Of a stretch of DNA of 64,000 bases, positions 55,540-63,103 are shown one piece after another. The stretch is from Bog-756 sp963769905 (GTDB taxonomy: Bacteria > Actinomycetota > Acidimicrobiia > Acidimicrobiales > RAAP-2), in assembly GCA_963769905.1 (NCBI GenBank), contig CAVYNG010000001.1:620001-684000 (forward strand). Reading direction: 5' to 3'. A program made the position numbers and the translations under genes. The notes beneath the pieces were generated by a model. It did no database searches, was not told the origin of the DNA, and saw only the letters and a list, made by a program, of their open reading frames with translations. Position 1 is the first letter of the stretch, and each line of letters begins with the position of its first letter.

Positions 55540-56583
55540 CTACTTCGCGTTCGCCCGCGATCGGCGCCGGCGCAGGCGCGGGTCGGCCAGGGCCGGGGGC
55601 GTCCATCCGGTATCCACCACGTTGACGTTGGTGCCGGGCGGCACGATCTCGTCGATCCGGTCGAGCACCGCCTCCTCGAGGCGGATCGACGGTGCACCGA
55701 GCTGTGACTCGAGCTGTTCCATCGTGCGCGGTCCGATGATCGCCGCGGTCACCGCGGGATGCTCCAGCACGAAGGCGAGCGCGAGCTCGAGGATGGTGAG
55801 GCCCGCCTCGTCGGCCAGCGCGCCGAGCGCGTTGACCCGCGTGAGCTTCTCCTTGTTGGCCGGAAGGGAGAGGTCGTAGCGATCCGGGATCATCGCGGAA
55901 CGGCGACTGGTGTTCTCCTTGCCCTCGCCGAAGCTGCCCGACAGCCAGCCGCCCGCGAGCGGGCTCCACGAGAGCACACCCATCCGGTAGTTCTGCACGA
56001 CCGGCAGCACGTCGCGCTCGATGCCGCGGACGAGGATCGAATACGGCGGTTGCTCGGTCATGAAACGCTCGCGCCCGCGCCGCTCGGCGACCCACTGCGC
56101 CTCGACGATCTGCTCGGCGGGGAAGGTGGAGCTGCCGAACGCGCGGATCTTGCCGGCGTGGACGAGGTCGCTCAGGGCCCCGAGGGTCTGGTCGATGTCG
56201 GCCGAGGGATCGGGCCGGTGGACCTGGTAGAGGTCGATGTAGTCGGTCCCGAGCCGCCGCAGGCTGTTCTCGCATTCGGCGATGATCCAACGACGCGAGC
56301 TGCCCATCTCGTTGGGGTCCGCCCCCATCGGCGAGAACACCTTGGTCGCGAGGACGATCTTCGACCGGTCCACCGAGGTGAGCGCTTTCCCGACGATCTC
56401 CTCCGACTCTCCCGCGGAGTAGACGTCCGCCGTATCCACGAAGTTGATGCCGGCGTCGAGTGCACGGTGGATCATCCGGGCCGAGTCGTCGTGATCGCGG
56501 TTCCCCCAGGCCCCGAACATCATCGCACCGAGGCAGAGAGGGGTGACCTTGATGCCGGTGCCGCCGAGGGTCCGCATCTCCAT
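55540..56583 (-). CDS. Aldo/keto reductase
   Basis: 347 residues from ATG 56583. LGGTGIKVTPLCLGAMMFGAWG, FVDTADVYSAGESEEIVG (catalytic Asp and Tyr), KIVLATKVF (Lys), YQVHRPDP (His) and GPRTMEQLE, the NADP site near the C-terminus, are all present. NADPH-dependent reductase of the AKR11/13-type. The tail of about 20 residues is Arg-rich. It is 10 bp after the VOC gene. Confidence 0.9.
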   Translation of the reverse strand: MEMRTLGGTGIKVTPLCLGAMMFGAWGNRDHDDSARMIHRALDAGINFVDTADVYSAGESEEIVGKALTSVDRSKIVLATKVFSPMGADPNEMGSSRRWIIAECENSLRRLGTDYIDLYQVHRPDPSADIDQTLGALSDLVHAGKIRAFGSSTFPAEQIVEAQWVAERRGRERFMTEQPPYSILVRGIERDVLPVVQNYRMGVLSWSPLAGGWLSGSFGEGKENTSRRSAMIPDRYDLSLPANKEKLTRVNALGALADEAGLTILELALAFVLEHPAVTAAIIGPRTMEQLESQLGAPSIRLEEAVLDRIDEIVPPGTNVNVVDTGWTPPALADPRLRRRRSRANAK

Positions 56584-56593
56584 CGTGCCCACC

Positions 56594-56998
56594 TTACGAC
56601 TCGGCCCGGCCGGAGCGTTCTCGGGGTTCCTCGAGCTGTTCCATGAACTCGAGACGGATGCCGCCCGGGGCCTCGACGAAGGCGATGCGGCGCGTGCCGA
56701 AGGTGCCTTCGACGATCTCGGGCCCCCAGAGGACCCGGTGGCCTTCGAGCTCGACGTCGAGGTCGTCGGTGAAGAGCGCCGGATGGAGGAACCCCTCGGG
56801 TGGGAGGTCGACCGCGTCCTCGTAGATCGCACGGGTGAAGAGGGTGATCATCACCGGGCCGAGGAAGACGTCGGCCCGTTCACCGCCTCCCCATTGCATC
56901 CGGTCCCGCACCATCGCGCCGGACGCCTCGTAGAAGTCACAGGCTTCGTCGAGATCGGCGACCTTCATCGCCAGGTTCGCAAGTCCGGTTACCGCCAC
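56594..56998 (-). CDS. VOC-superfamily protein (glyoxalase/extradiol dioxygenase fold)
   Basis: 134 residues from GTG 56998 (GGGAGG five bases upstream). LANLAMKVADLDEACDFYEASG opens the fold and FVEAPGGIRLEFMEQLEEP carries the C-terminal metal Glu. A single module, so it works as a dimer. Co-transcribed with the aldo/keto reductase. Reaction unknown. Confidence 0.85.
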   Translation of the reverse strand: MAVTGLANLAMKVADLDEACDFYEASGAMVRDRMQWGGGERADVFLGPVMITLFTRAIYEDAVDLPPEGFLHPALFTDDLDVELEGHRVLWGPEIVEGTFGTRRIAFVEAPGGIRLEFMEQLEEPRERSGRAES

Positions 56999-57118
56999 GA
57001 CGCCTCCCTGGTCTCTGGTCACACAGTCGGCGCCGAGTGTACCGAGGCGCGGATCGCCGATACTGGTGCCGGCGCCCGCGGGGCTCACCCGCTCGGCGAC
57101 GCTGATCGAGGAGACGCC

Positions 57119-57637
57119 ATGGACACCGTCGAGGAGCTCGCGCGTGAGCTCGACGCACTTCGCCGCAGAGTCGACGCCGCCGAGGGCGTGCTGCAGATCC
57201 AGGAACTGAAGGCCCTCTACGGAGAGCTCGTCGACGCGCGCTGTTCGGGCGGCGCGCTGGTCGGGCCGGACGAGCTCGAGGGCATCGCGCGCGACATCGC
57301 CGCGCTGTTCACCGAGGACGGTGTCTGGGACGGCGGTCCTGCCCTCGGCCGGGCGGTCGGGCGCGAGGAGATCGCGGCGCGCCTCGCCACACCGACCCTC
57401 GATTTCTCACGCCACCTGTTCCTCAAGCCACGGATCTCCGTCGACGGCGACCGGGCCGAGGCTCGATGGGACCTGCTCTGCCCGTGCCGGCGACTCGACG
57501 GGCGTTCCTACTGGATGTGCGGCTACGAGGACGACGTCTACGAGCGCAACGCTGGGGGATGGCTCCACCGGTCCATGCGGCTCACCACCGTCTTCATGGC
57601 CGCACCCGGCGACGGGTGGGAGCGGATCCTGGCCTGA
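57119..57637 (+). CDS. SnoaL/NTF2-like protein
   Basis: 172 residues. An N-terminal coiled helix (ELARELDALRRRVDAAEG) is followed by the alpha+beta cone: IQELKALYGELVDARC, ALFTEDGVWDGGPALGRAVGREEI, HLFLKPRISVDGDRAEARWDL and YEDDVYERNAGGWLHRSMRL. Members are ring-hydroxylating dioxygenase small subunits, hydratases or isomerases. Divergent from the VOC-AKR pair. Confidence 0.82.
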   Translation: MDTVEELARELDALRRRVDAAEGVLQIQELKALYGELVDARCSGGALVGPDELEGIARDIAALFTEDGVWDGGPALGRAVGREEIAARLATPTLDFSRHLFLKPRISVDGDRAEARWDLLCPCRRLDGRSYWMCGYEDDVYERNAGGWLHRSMRLTTVFMAAPGDGWERILA

Positions 57638-57681
57638 CACCCGCCGAGCCGGCGTGTGCGCCGAGCAGGCGACCCGCGGGC

Positions 57682-58029
57682 TCAGTTCGCGTCGCCCGGG
57701 CGGGGGGGCGGCGGGTCGCTGCCCGGGACGCCGTCGTCGACGACGTGCTCGGTCCACTCGGTCCCCGACCAGTAACGCTGCTCGTGCTTGACGAACGGAT
57801 CGGTGAACCAACCGGCGGGTGTACCGGTCGTGCCGGCCCCAGCCGGGTTCCCGGGTGGCGGGGTCGGAGGAGAACCTGGTGAGGTCGGGTGTCCGACCAA
57901 GAACGAGGGTGGAGCCTGCGGCCGGCGCGGAGCCCTCCGGCGACTCGACGAGAGTGCTCGGAACGCGAGCAGGGCGAGGGGGATCAGTACGAAGAACCAG
58001 GAACCATGGCCGTAGCCACCGGAGTACAT
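57682..58029 (-). CDS. Small membrane protein with DUF2510 domain
   Basis: 115 residues. Helix at about 9-24 (GSWFFVLIPLALLAFRAL), a Pro-rich linker, then GWFTDPFVKHEQRYWSGTEWTEHV, the DUF2510 motif, at the C-terminus. The -10 six bases before ATG 58029 supports the start. DUF2510 is often attached to actinobacterial membrane proteins; role unknown. Confidence 0.8.
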   Translation of the reverse strand: MYSGGYGHGSWFFVLIPLALLAFRALSSSRRRAPRRPQAPPSFLVGHPTSPGSPPTPPPGNPAGAGTTGTPAGWFTDPFVKHEQRYWSGTEWTEHVVDDGVPGSDPPPPRPGDAN

Positions 58030-58035
58030 ATCTGC

Positions 58036-58041
58036 AGTGTA
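58036..58041 (-). promoter_or_regulatory. -10 box of leaderless transcript
   Basis: TACACT on the minus strand, six bases before ATG 58029. Confidence 0.5.
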
Positions 58042-58182
58042 CGGCGGCCTGCATCGGTCCATCCGTCGGACCAGCGGTCCGGAGAGAGGGCTCCGTCGCG
58101 TGTATCCGCGTCAGGCGCGGGTCCGCTCCGTACGATTCGAGGTGCGGGAGGCGGTCGGCGACGGCACCGAAAGCTGAACGGG

Positions 58183-58725
58183 ATGTCCACTGGGGGAGAA
58201 CCGGCGGGCGGCGCGGCGATGGCATCGGCTGACGCGCTCGACCCTCGTCGCCCGATGGGGCTCCGGACTCCCGCGTTGGTCCTCCTCGCCGTGGTGTCCG
58301 TGCTCGAAGGGTACGGGTCGCTCGGCACCATCGGTGCGTCGGCCGTCGTGGTCGGCCCGGCCGGCTCCGCTCTCTTCACCCTCGCCTGCCTCGGCGTCGC
58401 CCTGCGCCTGACCCACCCGATGCCCGGTGAGGGGCGGACCGTTCCCGAGCGCTACCTGGTCCGGGCGTGCATGCTGCTCGCCGCCGCGACGCTGGCTCTC
58501 CTCGTGGATCCGCACGGACCCGGCTCACCGGCGGTGGGCGCCGCCGACCTGCTCGTCGCACTCGCGTGCCTGGTCGCGGCCGGGTCGGGCGAACGCCAAA
58601 GCGTCCGTCAGCGTCGAACCACGTCCCACCCTTCGCGACTCGCGCCGGCGGGCGTCGCGCCGCACGTCGTGAGAGCGCCGACCGCGGGCATTCCGGCCGC
58701 TCGCCCGCGAGAACGAATGCACTGA
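58183..58725 (+). CDS. Putative membrane protein, unknown
   Basis: 180 residues from ATG 58183. Hydrophobic segments at about 28-45 (PALVLLAVVSVLEGYG), 48-72, 92-108 and 115-132, then a 45-residue Arg-rich tail with no obvious structure. The first 100 residues look genuine and the tail may not. No family recognised. Confidence 0.5.
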   Translation: MSTGGEPAGGAAMASADALDPRRPMGLRTPALVLLAVVSVLEGYGSLGTIGASAVVVGPAGSALFTLACLGVALRLTHPMPGEGRTVPERYLVRACMLLAAATLALLVDPHGPGSPAVGAADLLVALACLVAAGSGERQSVRQRRTTSHPSRLAPAGVAPHVVRAPTAGIPAARPRERMH

Positions 58726-58796
58726 CCCGCGCCGGCGCCGGGTCCGATCGGTCGCGTCGCTTCCACCACGGGCGCAACCGCGGTGGACGACAGACC

Positions 58797-58818
58797 GCGC
58801 CGACTCTATTGTCGGCGC
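58797..58818. promoter_or_regulatory. 8-bp perfect dyad upstream of the sulfatase gene
   Basis: GCGCCGAC-TCTATT-GTCGGCGC, 78 bases before ATG 58896. It might be an operator or the terminator of the preceding gene; there is no T-run. Confidence 0.4.
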
Positions 58819-58895
58819 AAACATTCAGTTGACCGGTCCGCACGGCGCGCCCCTGCGCGAGTCGGGGAACAGCCCGGACCGGAGAGGACGCGCAG

Positions 58896-61172
58896 ATGAG
58901 CGGCCAGGAGCCTTTCGGCGGCGAGATCGGGCGCACCTTCGCGGACTCTACGCCCTGGTGGCCGACGGATTCGCACCCACCTGCGGGCGCCCCGAACGTG
59001 GTCCTCGTGCTCCTCGACGACACCGGCTTCTCCCACTTCGGGTGTTACGGGTCGGACCTCGCCACTCCGGCCATCGACCGCCTCGCCGCGGGCGGCCTCC
59101 GGTACACCAACTTCCACGTCACACCCCTCTGTTCGCCGACCCGCGCCGCGCTGCTCACCGGCAGGAACCACCACACCGTCGGGATGCGCTCGATCTCGAA
59201 CTTCGACAGCGGCTTCCCGCACATGCGCGGGTCGGTGACCCATCGCGCTGCGACCGTGGCAGAGGTGCTCCGCGACGAGGGCTACGCGACCTTCGCACTC
59301 GGCAAGTGGCACCTCTGCTCCATGGAGAACGCCTCCGCGGCCGGACCCTACGACCAGTGGCCCTGCCAGCGCGGCTTCGACCGCTACTACGGCTTCCTCG
59401 AGGGGGAGACCGATCAATTCCATCCCCAACTCGTCTACGACAACCATGCGATCTCGCCGCCCGGAAAGCCCGAAGAGGGGTACCACCTGAGCGAGGACCT
59501 GGTCGACCGCGCGATCGGCTTCATCCACGACACAAAGTCGGTCCGGCCCGATCGCCCCTTCTTCACCTATCTGGCCTTCGGAGCATGTCACGCGCCCCAT
59601 CAGGCCCCGGCCGCCTATCTCGCGCGCCACCGCGGCCGATTCGACGACGGATGGGACGCCGCACGCGACCGCTGGTTCGCGCGCCAACGGAGCATGGGGC
59701 TGCTCCCCGAGGACACCCAGCTCGCCCCCCGCAATCCCGGTGTCGAGCCGTGGAAGAGCCTCCCGGAGAACCAGCGGCGCCTGGCCGCCCGATTACAGGA
59801 GGCCTTCGCCGCGTTCCTCGAGCACACCGACGACCAGATCGGTCGGCTGGTGGCCGCCCTCGAGGCCCTCGGAGAGATGGACAACACGTTGTTCCTGCTC
59901 CTCTCGGACAACGGCGCGAGCCAGGAGGGTGGACCTTTCGGCGTACTGCACGAGATGAAGTACTTCAACCTGTTGGTCGAGACGCCCGACGAGGCGATCG
60001 CGCGTCTCGACGACATCGGCGGCCCCCACAGCCACGCCAACTATCCGTGGGGTTGGGCGCAGGCCGGCAACACCCCGTTCAAGTGGTACAAGCAGAACAC
60101 CCACGAGGGTGGCGTCCACGTGCCGCTGATCGTCCACTGGCCGGACCGTGTCACCGATCGCGGCGGACTGCGCGACCAGTTCCAGTACGTGACCGACATC
60201 GTCCCGACGATCTACGAACTGGTCGGTGCGGAGGCGCCCGCGACCTACCGCGGTGTCGACCAGCTCCCGATCTCCGGCGTGTCGATGGCGTCCACCTTCG
60301 ACACGCCCGAGGTGCCGGGCGACGCGCGGGTGCAGTACTTCGAGATGATGGGCCATCGTGCGCTCTACGCCGACGGATGGAAGGCGGTGACCCGCCACCA
60401 ACCGGGCATCCCCTTCGACGACGACAGATGGGAGCTCTACCACCTCGACGAGGACCGCTCCGAGTGCAACGACCTGGCCGCGTCGATGCCCGAGAAGGTC
60501 GACCAACTCGTCGCCCGCTGGTGGGAGGAGGCGGCACGTTACGGCGTGCTGCCCCTCGACGACCGGACCCTCGAGCTGTTCGCCACCCGCTACCGCGACC
60601 ACTCTCCCCACCCCGCCGACCGGCACTACGTCTACTTCCCCCCGATGTCGCCGCTGCCGGCACAGGTCGCCCCTGCACTCGGCTCCAGGGGTTGGGACAT
60701 GACCGCGACGATCGAGCGGGCCGCCGGAGAGTCCGGGGTGCTCTTCGCCTCCGGCACCGAGAACTCGGGGGTGAGCCTCTTCGTCCAGGAAGAGCGCCTC
60801 GTCCTCGACTACAACTGCTTCGGCGACCACCGGATCGTGGTCTCCGAGATCGAAGTTCCGTCCGGGCCGACCAGGGTCGGCGCACGGTTCCGCCGCAACG
60901 GGCGGGGCGGAGAGATCACCCTTCACGTCGACGGTGCTCCGTCCGGATCGGTGGTGCTGCCCTTCGCGATGACCATCATCTCGAGCGTCGGAGCGAGTGT
61001 CGGGTACGACGACGGATCCGCGGTGAGCGAGCGCTACCGGGCGCCGTTCCGCTTCGAGGGCAGGTTCCGGCGACTCGATGTCGAGCTCCTCCCGCCCGAG
61101 GGAGCCGGCTCGGCCGGAGACGGGGTCGAGCACGCCCGGGCGACGGAACGCACCGCGATGAGCCGGCAGTAA
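58896..61172 (+). CDS. Arylsulfatase (type I, formylglycine) with C-terminal jelly-roll domain
   Basis: 758 residues. NVVLVLLDDTGFSHFGCYG binds calcium. The formylglycine site is CSPTRAALLTG (CxPxR), near residue 80. ALGKWHL and SDNGASQEGG are the other active-site motifs. From about 610 on a beta-rich domain (VLFASGTENSGVSLFVQE, ITLHVDGAPSGSVVL) resembles concanavalin-like domains. No signal peptide, so it acts in the cytoplasm. Hydrolyses an organic sulfate ester. No formylglycine-generating enzyme is in this window. Confidence 0.92.
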   Translation: MSGQEPFGGEIGRTFADSTPWWPTDSHPPAGAPNVVLVLLDDTGFSHFGCYGSDLATPAIDRLAAGGLRYTNFHVTPLCSPTRAALLTGRNHHTVGMRSISNFDSGFPHMRGSVTHRAATVAEVLRDEGYATFALGKWHLCSMENASAAGPYDQWPCQRGFDRYYGFLEGETDQFHPQLVYDNHAISPPGKPEEGYHLSEDLVDRAIGFIHDTKSVRPDRPFFTYLAFGACHAPHQAPAAYLARHRGRFDDGWDAARDRWFARQRSMGLLPEDTQLAPRNPGVEPWKSLPENQRRLAARLQEAFAAFLEHTDDQIGRLVAALEALGEMDNTLFLLLSDNGASQEGGPFGVLHEMKYFNLLVETPDEAIARLDDIGGPHSHANYPWGWAQAGNTPFKWYKQNTHEGGVHVPLIVHWPDRVTDRGGLRDQFQYVTDIVPTIYELVGAEAPATYRGVDQLPISGVSMASTFDTPEVPGDARVQYFEMMGHRALYADGWKAVTRHQPGIPFDDDRWELYHLDEDRSECNDLAASMPEKVDQLVARWWEEAARYGVLPLDDRTLELFATRYRDHSPHPADRHYVYFPPMSPLPAQVAPALGSRGWDMTATIERAAGESGVLFASGTENSGVSLFVQEERLVLDYNCFGDHRIVVSEIEVPSGPTRVGARFRRNGRGGEITLHVDGAPSGSVVLPFAMTIISSVGASVGYDDGSAVSERYRAPFRFEGRFRRLDVELLPPEGAGSAGDGVEHARATERTAMSRQ

Positions 61173-61230
61173 GGGTGGCCCGGGCGCATCCTCTCGAGCC
61201 GGCGACCGCCGGGTACTCGCGAGCCCGTCG

Positions 61231-61236
61231 TAGGAC
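61231..61236 (+). promoter_or_regulatory. -10 box of leaderless transcript
   Basis: TAGGAC, six bases, then GTG 61243 of a 47-residue gene. Confidence 0.4.
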
Positions 61237-61242
61237 CTGACG

Positions 61243-61386
61243 GTGATCGCTGAGTTGCTGGTGTTCGTCGTCGCGATGCTTCTTCTCCTCGGTCTCCTGG
61301 GCGGTGCGCTCTGGCGCGCCTCGCGGGATCGCAATGCGCGGGGAGAGCAGGGCGAACGAGAGGCGATCGAGGACCTTCGTCGGTGA
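61243..61386 (+). CDS. 47-residue single-helix membrane protein
   Basis: A frame too short for usual gene calls: GTG start, hydrophobic helix ELLVFVVAMLLLLGLLGGAL and a charged cytoplasmic tail (WRASRDRNARGEQGEREAIE) ending DLRR. It has a -10 box six bases upstream, the same as seven other genes here, and ends 6 bp before the convergent SDR. Role unknown; may be a small regulator of a membrane partner. Confidence 0.5.
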   Translation: MIAELLVFVVAMLLLLGLLGGALWRASRDRNARGEQGEREAIEDLRR

Positions 61387-61392
61387 CGAGTG

Positions 61393-62247
61393 TCAGCCGG
61401 TGAACTTCGCGGCGGCCCCGGCGTCGACGTCGATCACCGATCCGGTGATGTGCCGACCGGCCTCCGACGCGAGGAACACCACGGCCGCAGTAACCTCCTC
61501 GGGCTCGAGCCAGGGAACCGGCTGCACATGGAGTGCGGCCATCCCGGGTGCCACGTCGTCGATCCCCGGGTGCTCGAGATCGGGCCGCATCAGCCGGTAG
61601 AGGGTGTCGTTGTGGATCATCGGGGTCGAGATGTTCCCCGGCGCGACCACATTGACGGTGATCCCGAAGTGGGCGAGCTCGTAGGCGACCGATTTGCACA
61701 GGCCGATCACACCCCACTTGGAGGTCACGTACGCCGACACCCCCGGATACCCGGACCGGCCCAGCATCGAGGAGATCCCGACGATCCGGCCCCAGCGCTG
61801 CCGGCGCATGTGAGGTGCAGCCGCGCGGATCGCGTTGAACACGCCGGTCAGGTTGGTGTCGATCGTCTCGCTCCACTGACGCGCATCCATGCTGAGGATC
61901 GAGGTCATCGCGGAGACCCCCGCGTTCGCCACCAGGATGTCGACCGACCCGAGAGTCTCGGCCGCGCCGTCGACGAAGGAGATCATCGCGTCGAGATCGC
62001 GCACGTCCGCCACCGAGGCGAGAGACCGTCGTCCCTGCTCTTCGACCAGCTTGGCCGTCTCGTCGAGATCCTCGCGGCGCGAGAGCGGGTAACCGACGCT
62101 CGAGAGGTCCTCGCACAGATCGCAGATCGCGACGTCCGCTCCGAGGCGGGCGAACTCCAACGCGTGACTCCTCCCCTGACCGCGTCCCCCTCCGGTGATC
62201 ACCGCGACCCGCCCGGCGAAGGGAAGTCCGTTGTCGTTCTCGCTCAT
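61393..62247 (-). CDS. Mycofactocin-type short-chain dehydrogenase
   Basis: 284 residues. ITGGGRGQGRSHALEFARLGADVAICDLC and the insert after it (LSRREDLDETAKLVEEQGRR) mark the mycofactocin-coupled SDR family, which holds NAD tightly and passes electrons to mycofactocin. NAGVSA, ISSMLG and YVTSK follow. No mycofactocin genes are in this window. Start ATG 62247. Confidence 0.88.
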   Translation of the reverse strand: MSENDNGLPFAGRVAVITGGGRGQGRSHALEFARLGADVAICDLCEDLSSVGYPLSRREDLDETAKLVEEQGRRSLASVADVRDLDAMISFVDGAAETLGSVDILVANAGVSAMTSILSMDARQWSETIDTNLTGVFNAIRAAAPHMRRQRWGRIVGISSMLGRSGYPGVSAYVTSKWGVIGLCKSVAYELAHFGITVNVVAPGNISTPMIHNDTLYRLMRPDLEHPGIDDVAPGMAALHVQPVPWLEPEEVTAAVVFLASEAGRHITGSVIDVDAGAAAKFTG

Positions 62248-62324
62248 CGTGCCGTCACTCCTCGCATCCCCGAAGCGCGCCGGGTCTCACCGCCGGTCGG
62301 ACGATCCTAGAAGAGCGCGGCGCC

Positions 62325-63077
62325 TCAGGCGTTCCGTCCCCAGGCACGCAGCACCTGCCGGTACCGCTTGTCCCAGCGGTCGTAGGTCTCGCGCAGCGCG
62401 CGCCCCGGCCACGACCCCGGCAACAGTTCCTCGGGCAACAAGGGATCGGCCAGCAGGTGGCGGAGCACTGCGGCCGACAACTCGAACCCGGGCGCGAGGT
62501 CGGCGGGACCGCTGGGCGTGAGGCGAGCAAGCTCCACCCGCAGCGCTTCCGCGCGCCCGGCCCAGCCGTCGAGATCCCAGAGGCTCGCGACCAGCTCATC
62601 CGGCGGCACGTCGGGCGCCCCCGAGTAGAGCGCGAGATCGGGATCATGAGCGGGATCGGGACGCAGTTCGATGTTGTCGGGCCGGAGCCAGAACCCTTCG
62701 CGCTGCTCCGCCAACCGCGCGAGCACCAGCCGCTTGCGGCGAGCCGTCCGCTCCTCCGCCGATCGCCCGGTGGTCACGATGACCGCCATGCGCCACTCGC
62801 CCTTCCACGGGACCGACTCGCCCTGCCGGCTCTCGTTCTGGCGCGCTTGGCGTTCGAGCAGTCGACCGGCCAGGCGATAGCGCCCCGCGCCGTCGGTCGT
62901 CACCTCACCGGCAGCCGCCATGCGACTGAGCGCCACCCGGGCCCGGTTCTCGTTGATGCCGAAGAGTCCGGCGAGGTGCACCAGATGGGAAACCGGCAGC
63001 TCAGGCGGCTCCTCCCCGAGGAGGGCGCTCGCCAAGACCGATCGGGCGGTGAAGGGAACCTTACTATCTTGCATCAT
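62325..63077 (-). CDS. PaaX-family transcriptional regulator
   Basis: 250 residues. The winged helix HLVHLAGLFGINENRARVALSRMAAAGEV is at about 31-60. The PaaX core PWKGEWRMAVIVTTGRS and the C-terminal domain LWDLDGWAGRAEAL...YDRWDKRYRQVLRAWG follow. PaaX regulators respond to aryl-CoA such as phenylacetyl-CoA. The gene is divergent from the desaturase with only 26 bp between, so it may control it. Confidence 0.9.
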   Translation of the reverse strand: MMQDSKVPFTARSVLASALLGEEPPELPVSHLVHLAGLFGINENRARVALSRMAAAGEVTTDGAGRYRLAGRLLERQARQNESRQGESVPWKGEWRMAVIVTTGRSAEERTARRKRLVLARLAEQREGFWLRPDNIELRPDPAHDPDLALYSGAPDVPPDELVASLWDLDGWAGRAEALRVELARLTPSGPADLAPGFELSAAVLRHLLADPLLPEELLPGSWPGRALRETYDRWDKRYRQVLRAWGRNA

Positions 63078-63087
63078 CTGATGAAGA
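63071..63087. promoter_or_regulatory. Dyad over the PaaX start codon
   Basis: TCATC-T-GATGA and flanking bases form a short palindrome at the paaX start, in the 26-bp gap to the desaturase gene. It fits an autoregulatory operator, by position only. Confidence 0.3.
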
Positions 63088-63091
63088 ACTG

Positions 63092-63097
63092 TAATGT
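63092..63097 (+). promoter_or_regulatory. -10 box of leaderless transcript
   Basis: TAATGT, six bases, then ATG 63104 of the desaturase. Confidence 0.55.
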
Positions 63098-63103
63098 ACC
63101 GGC

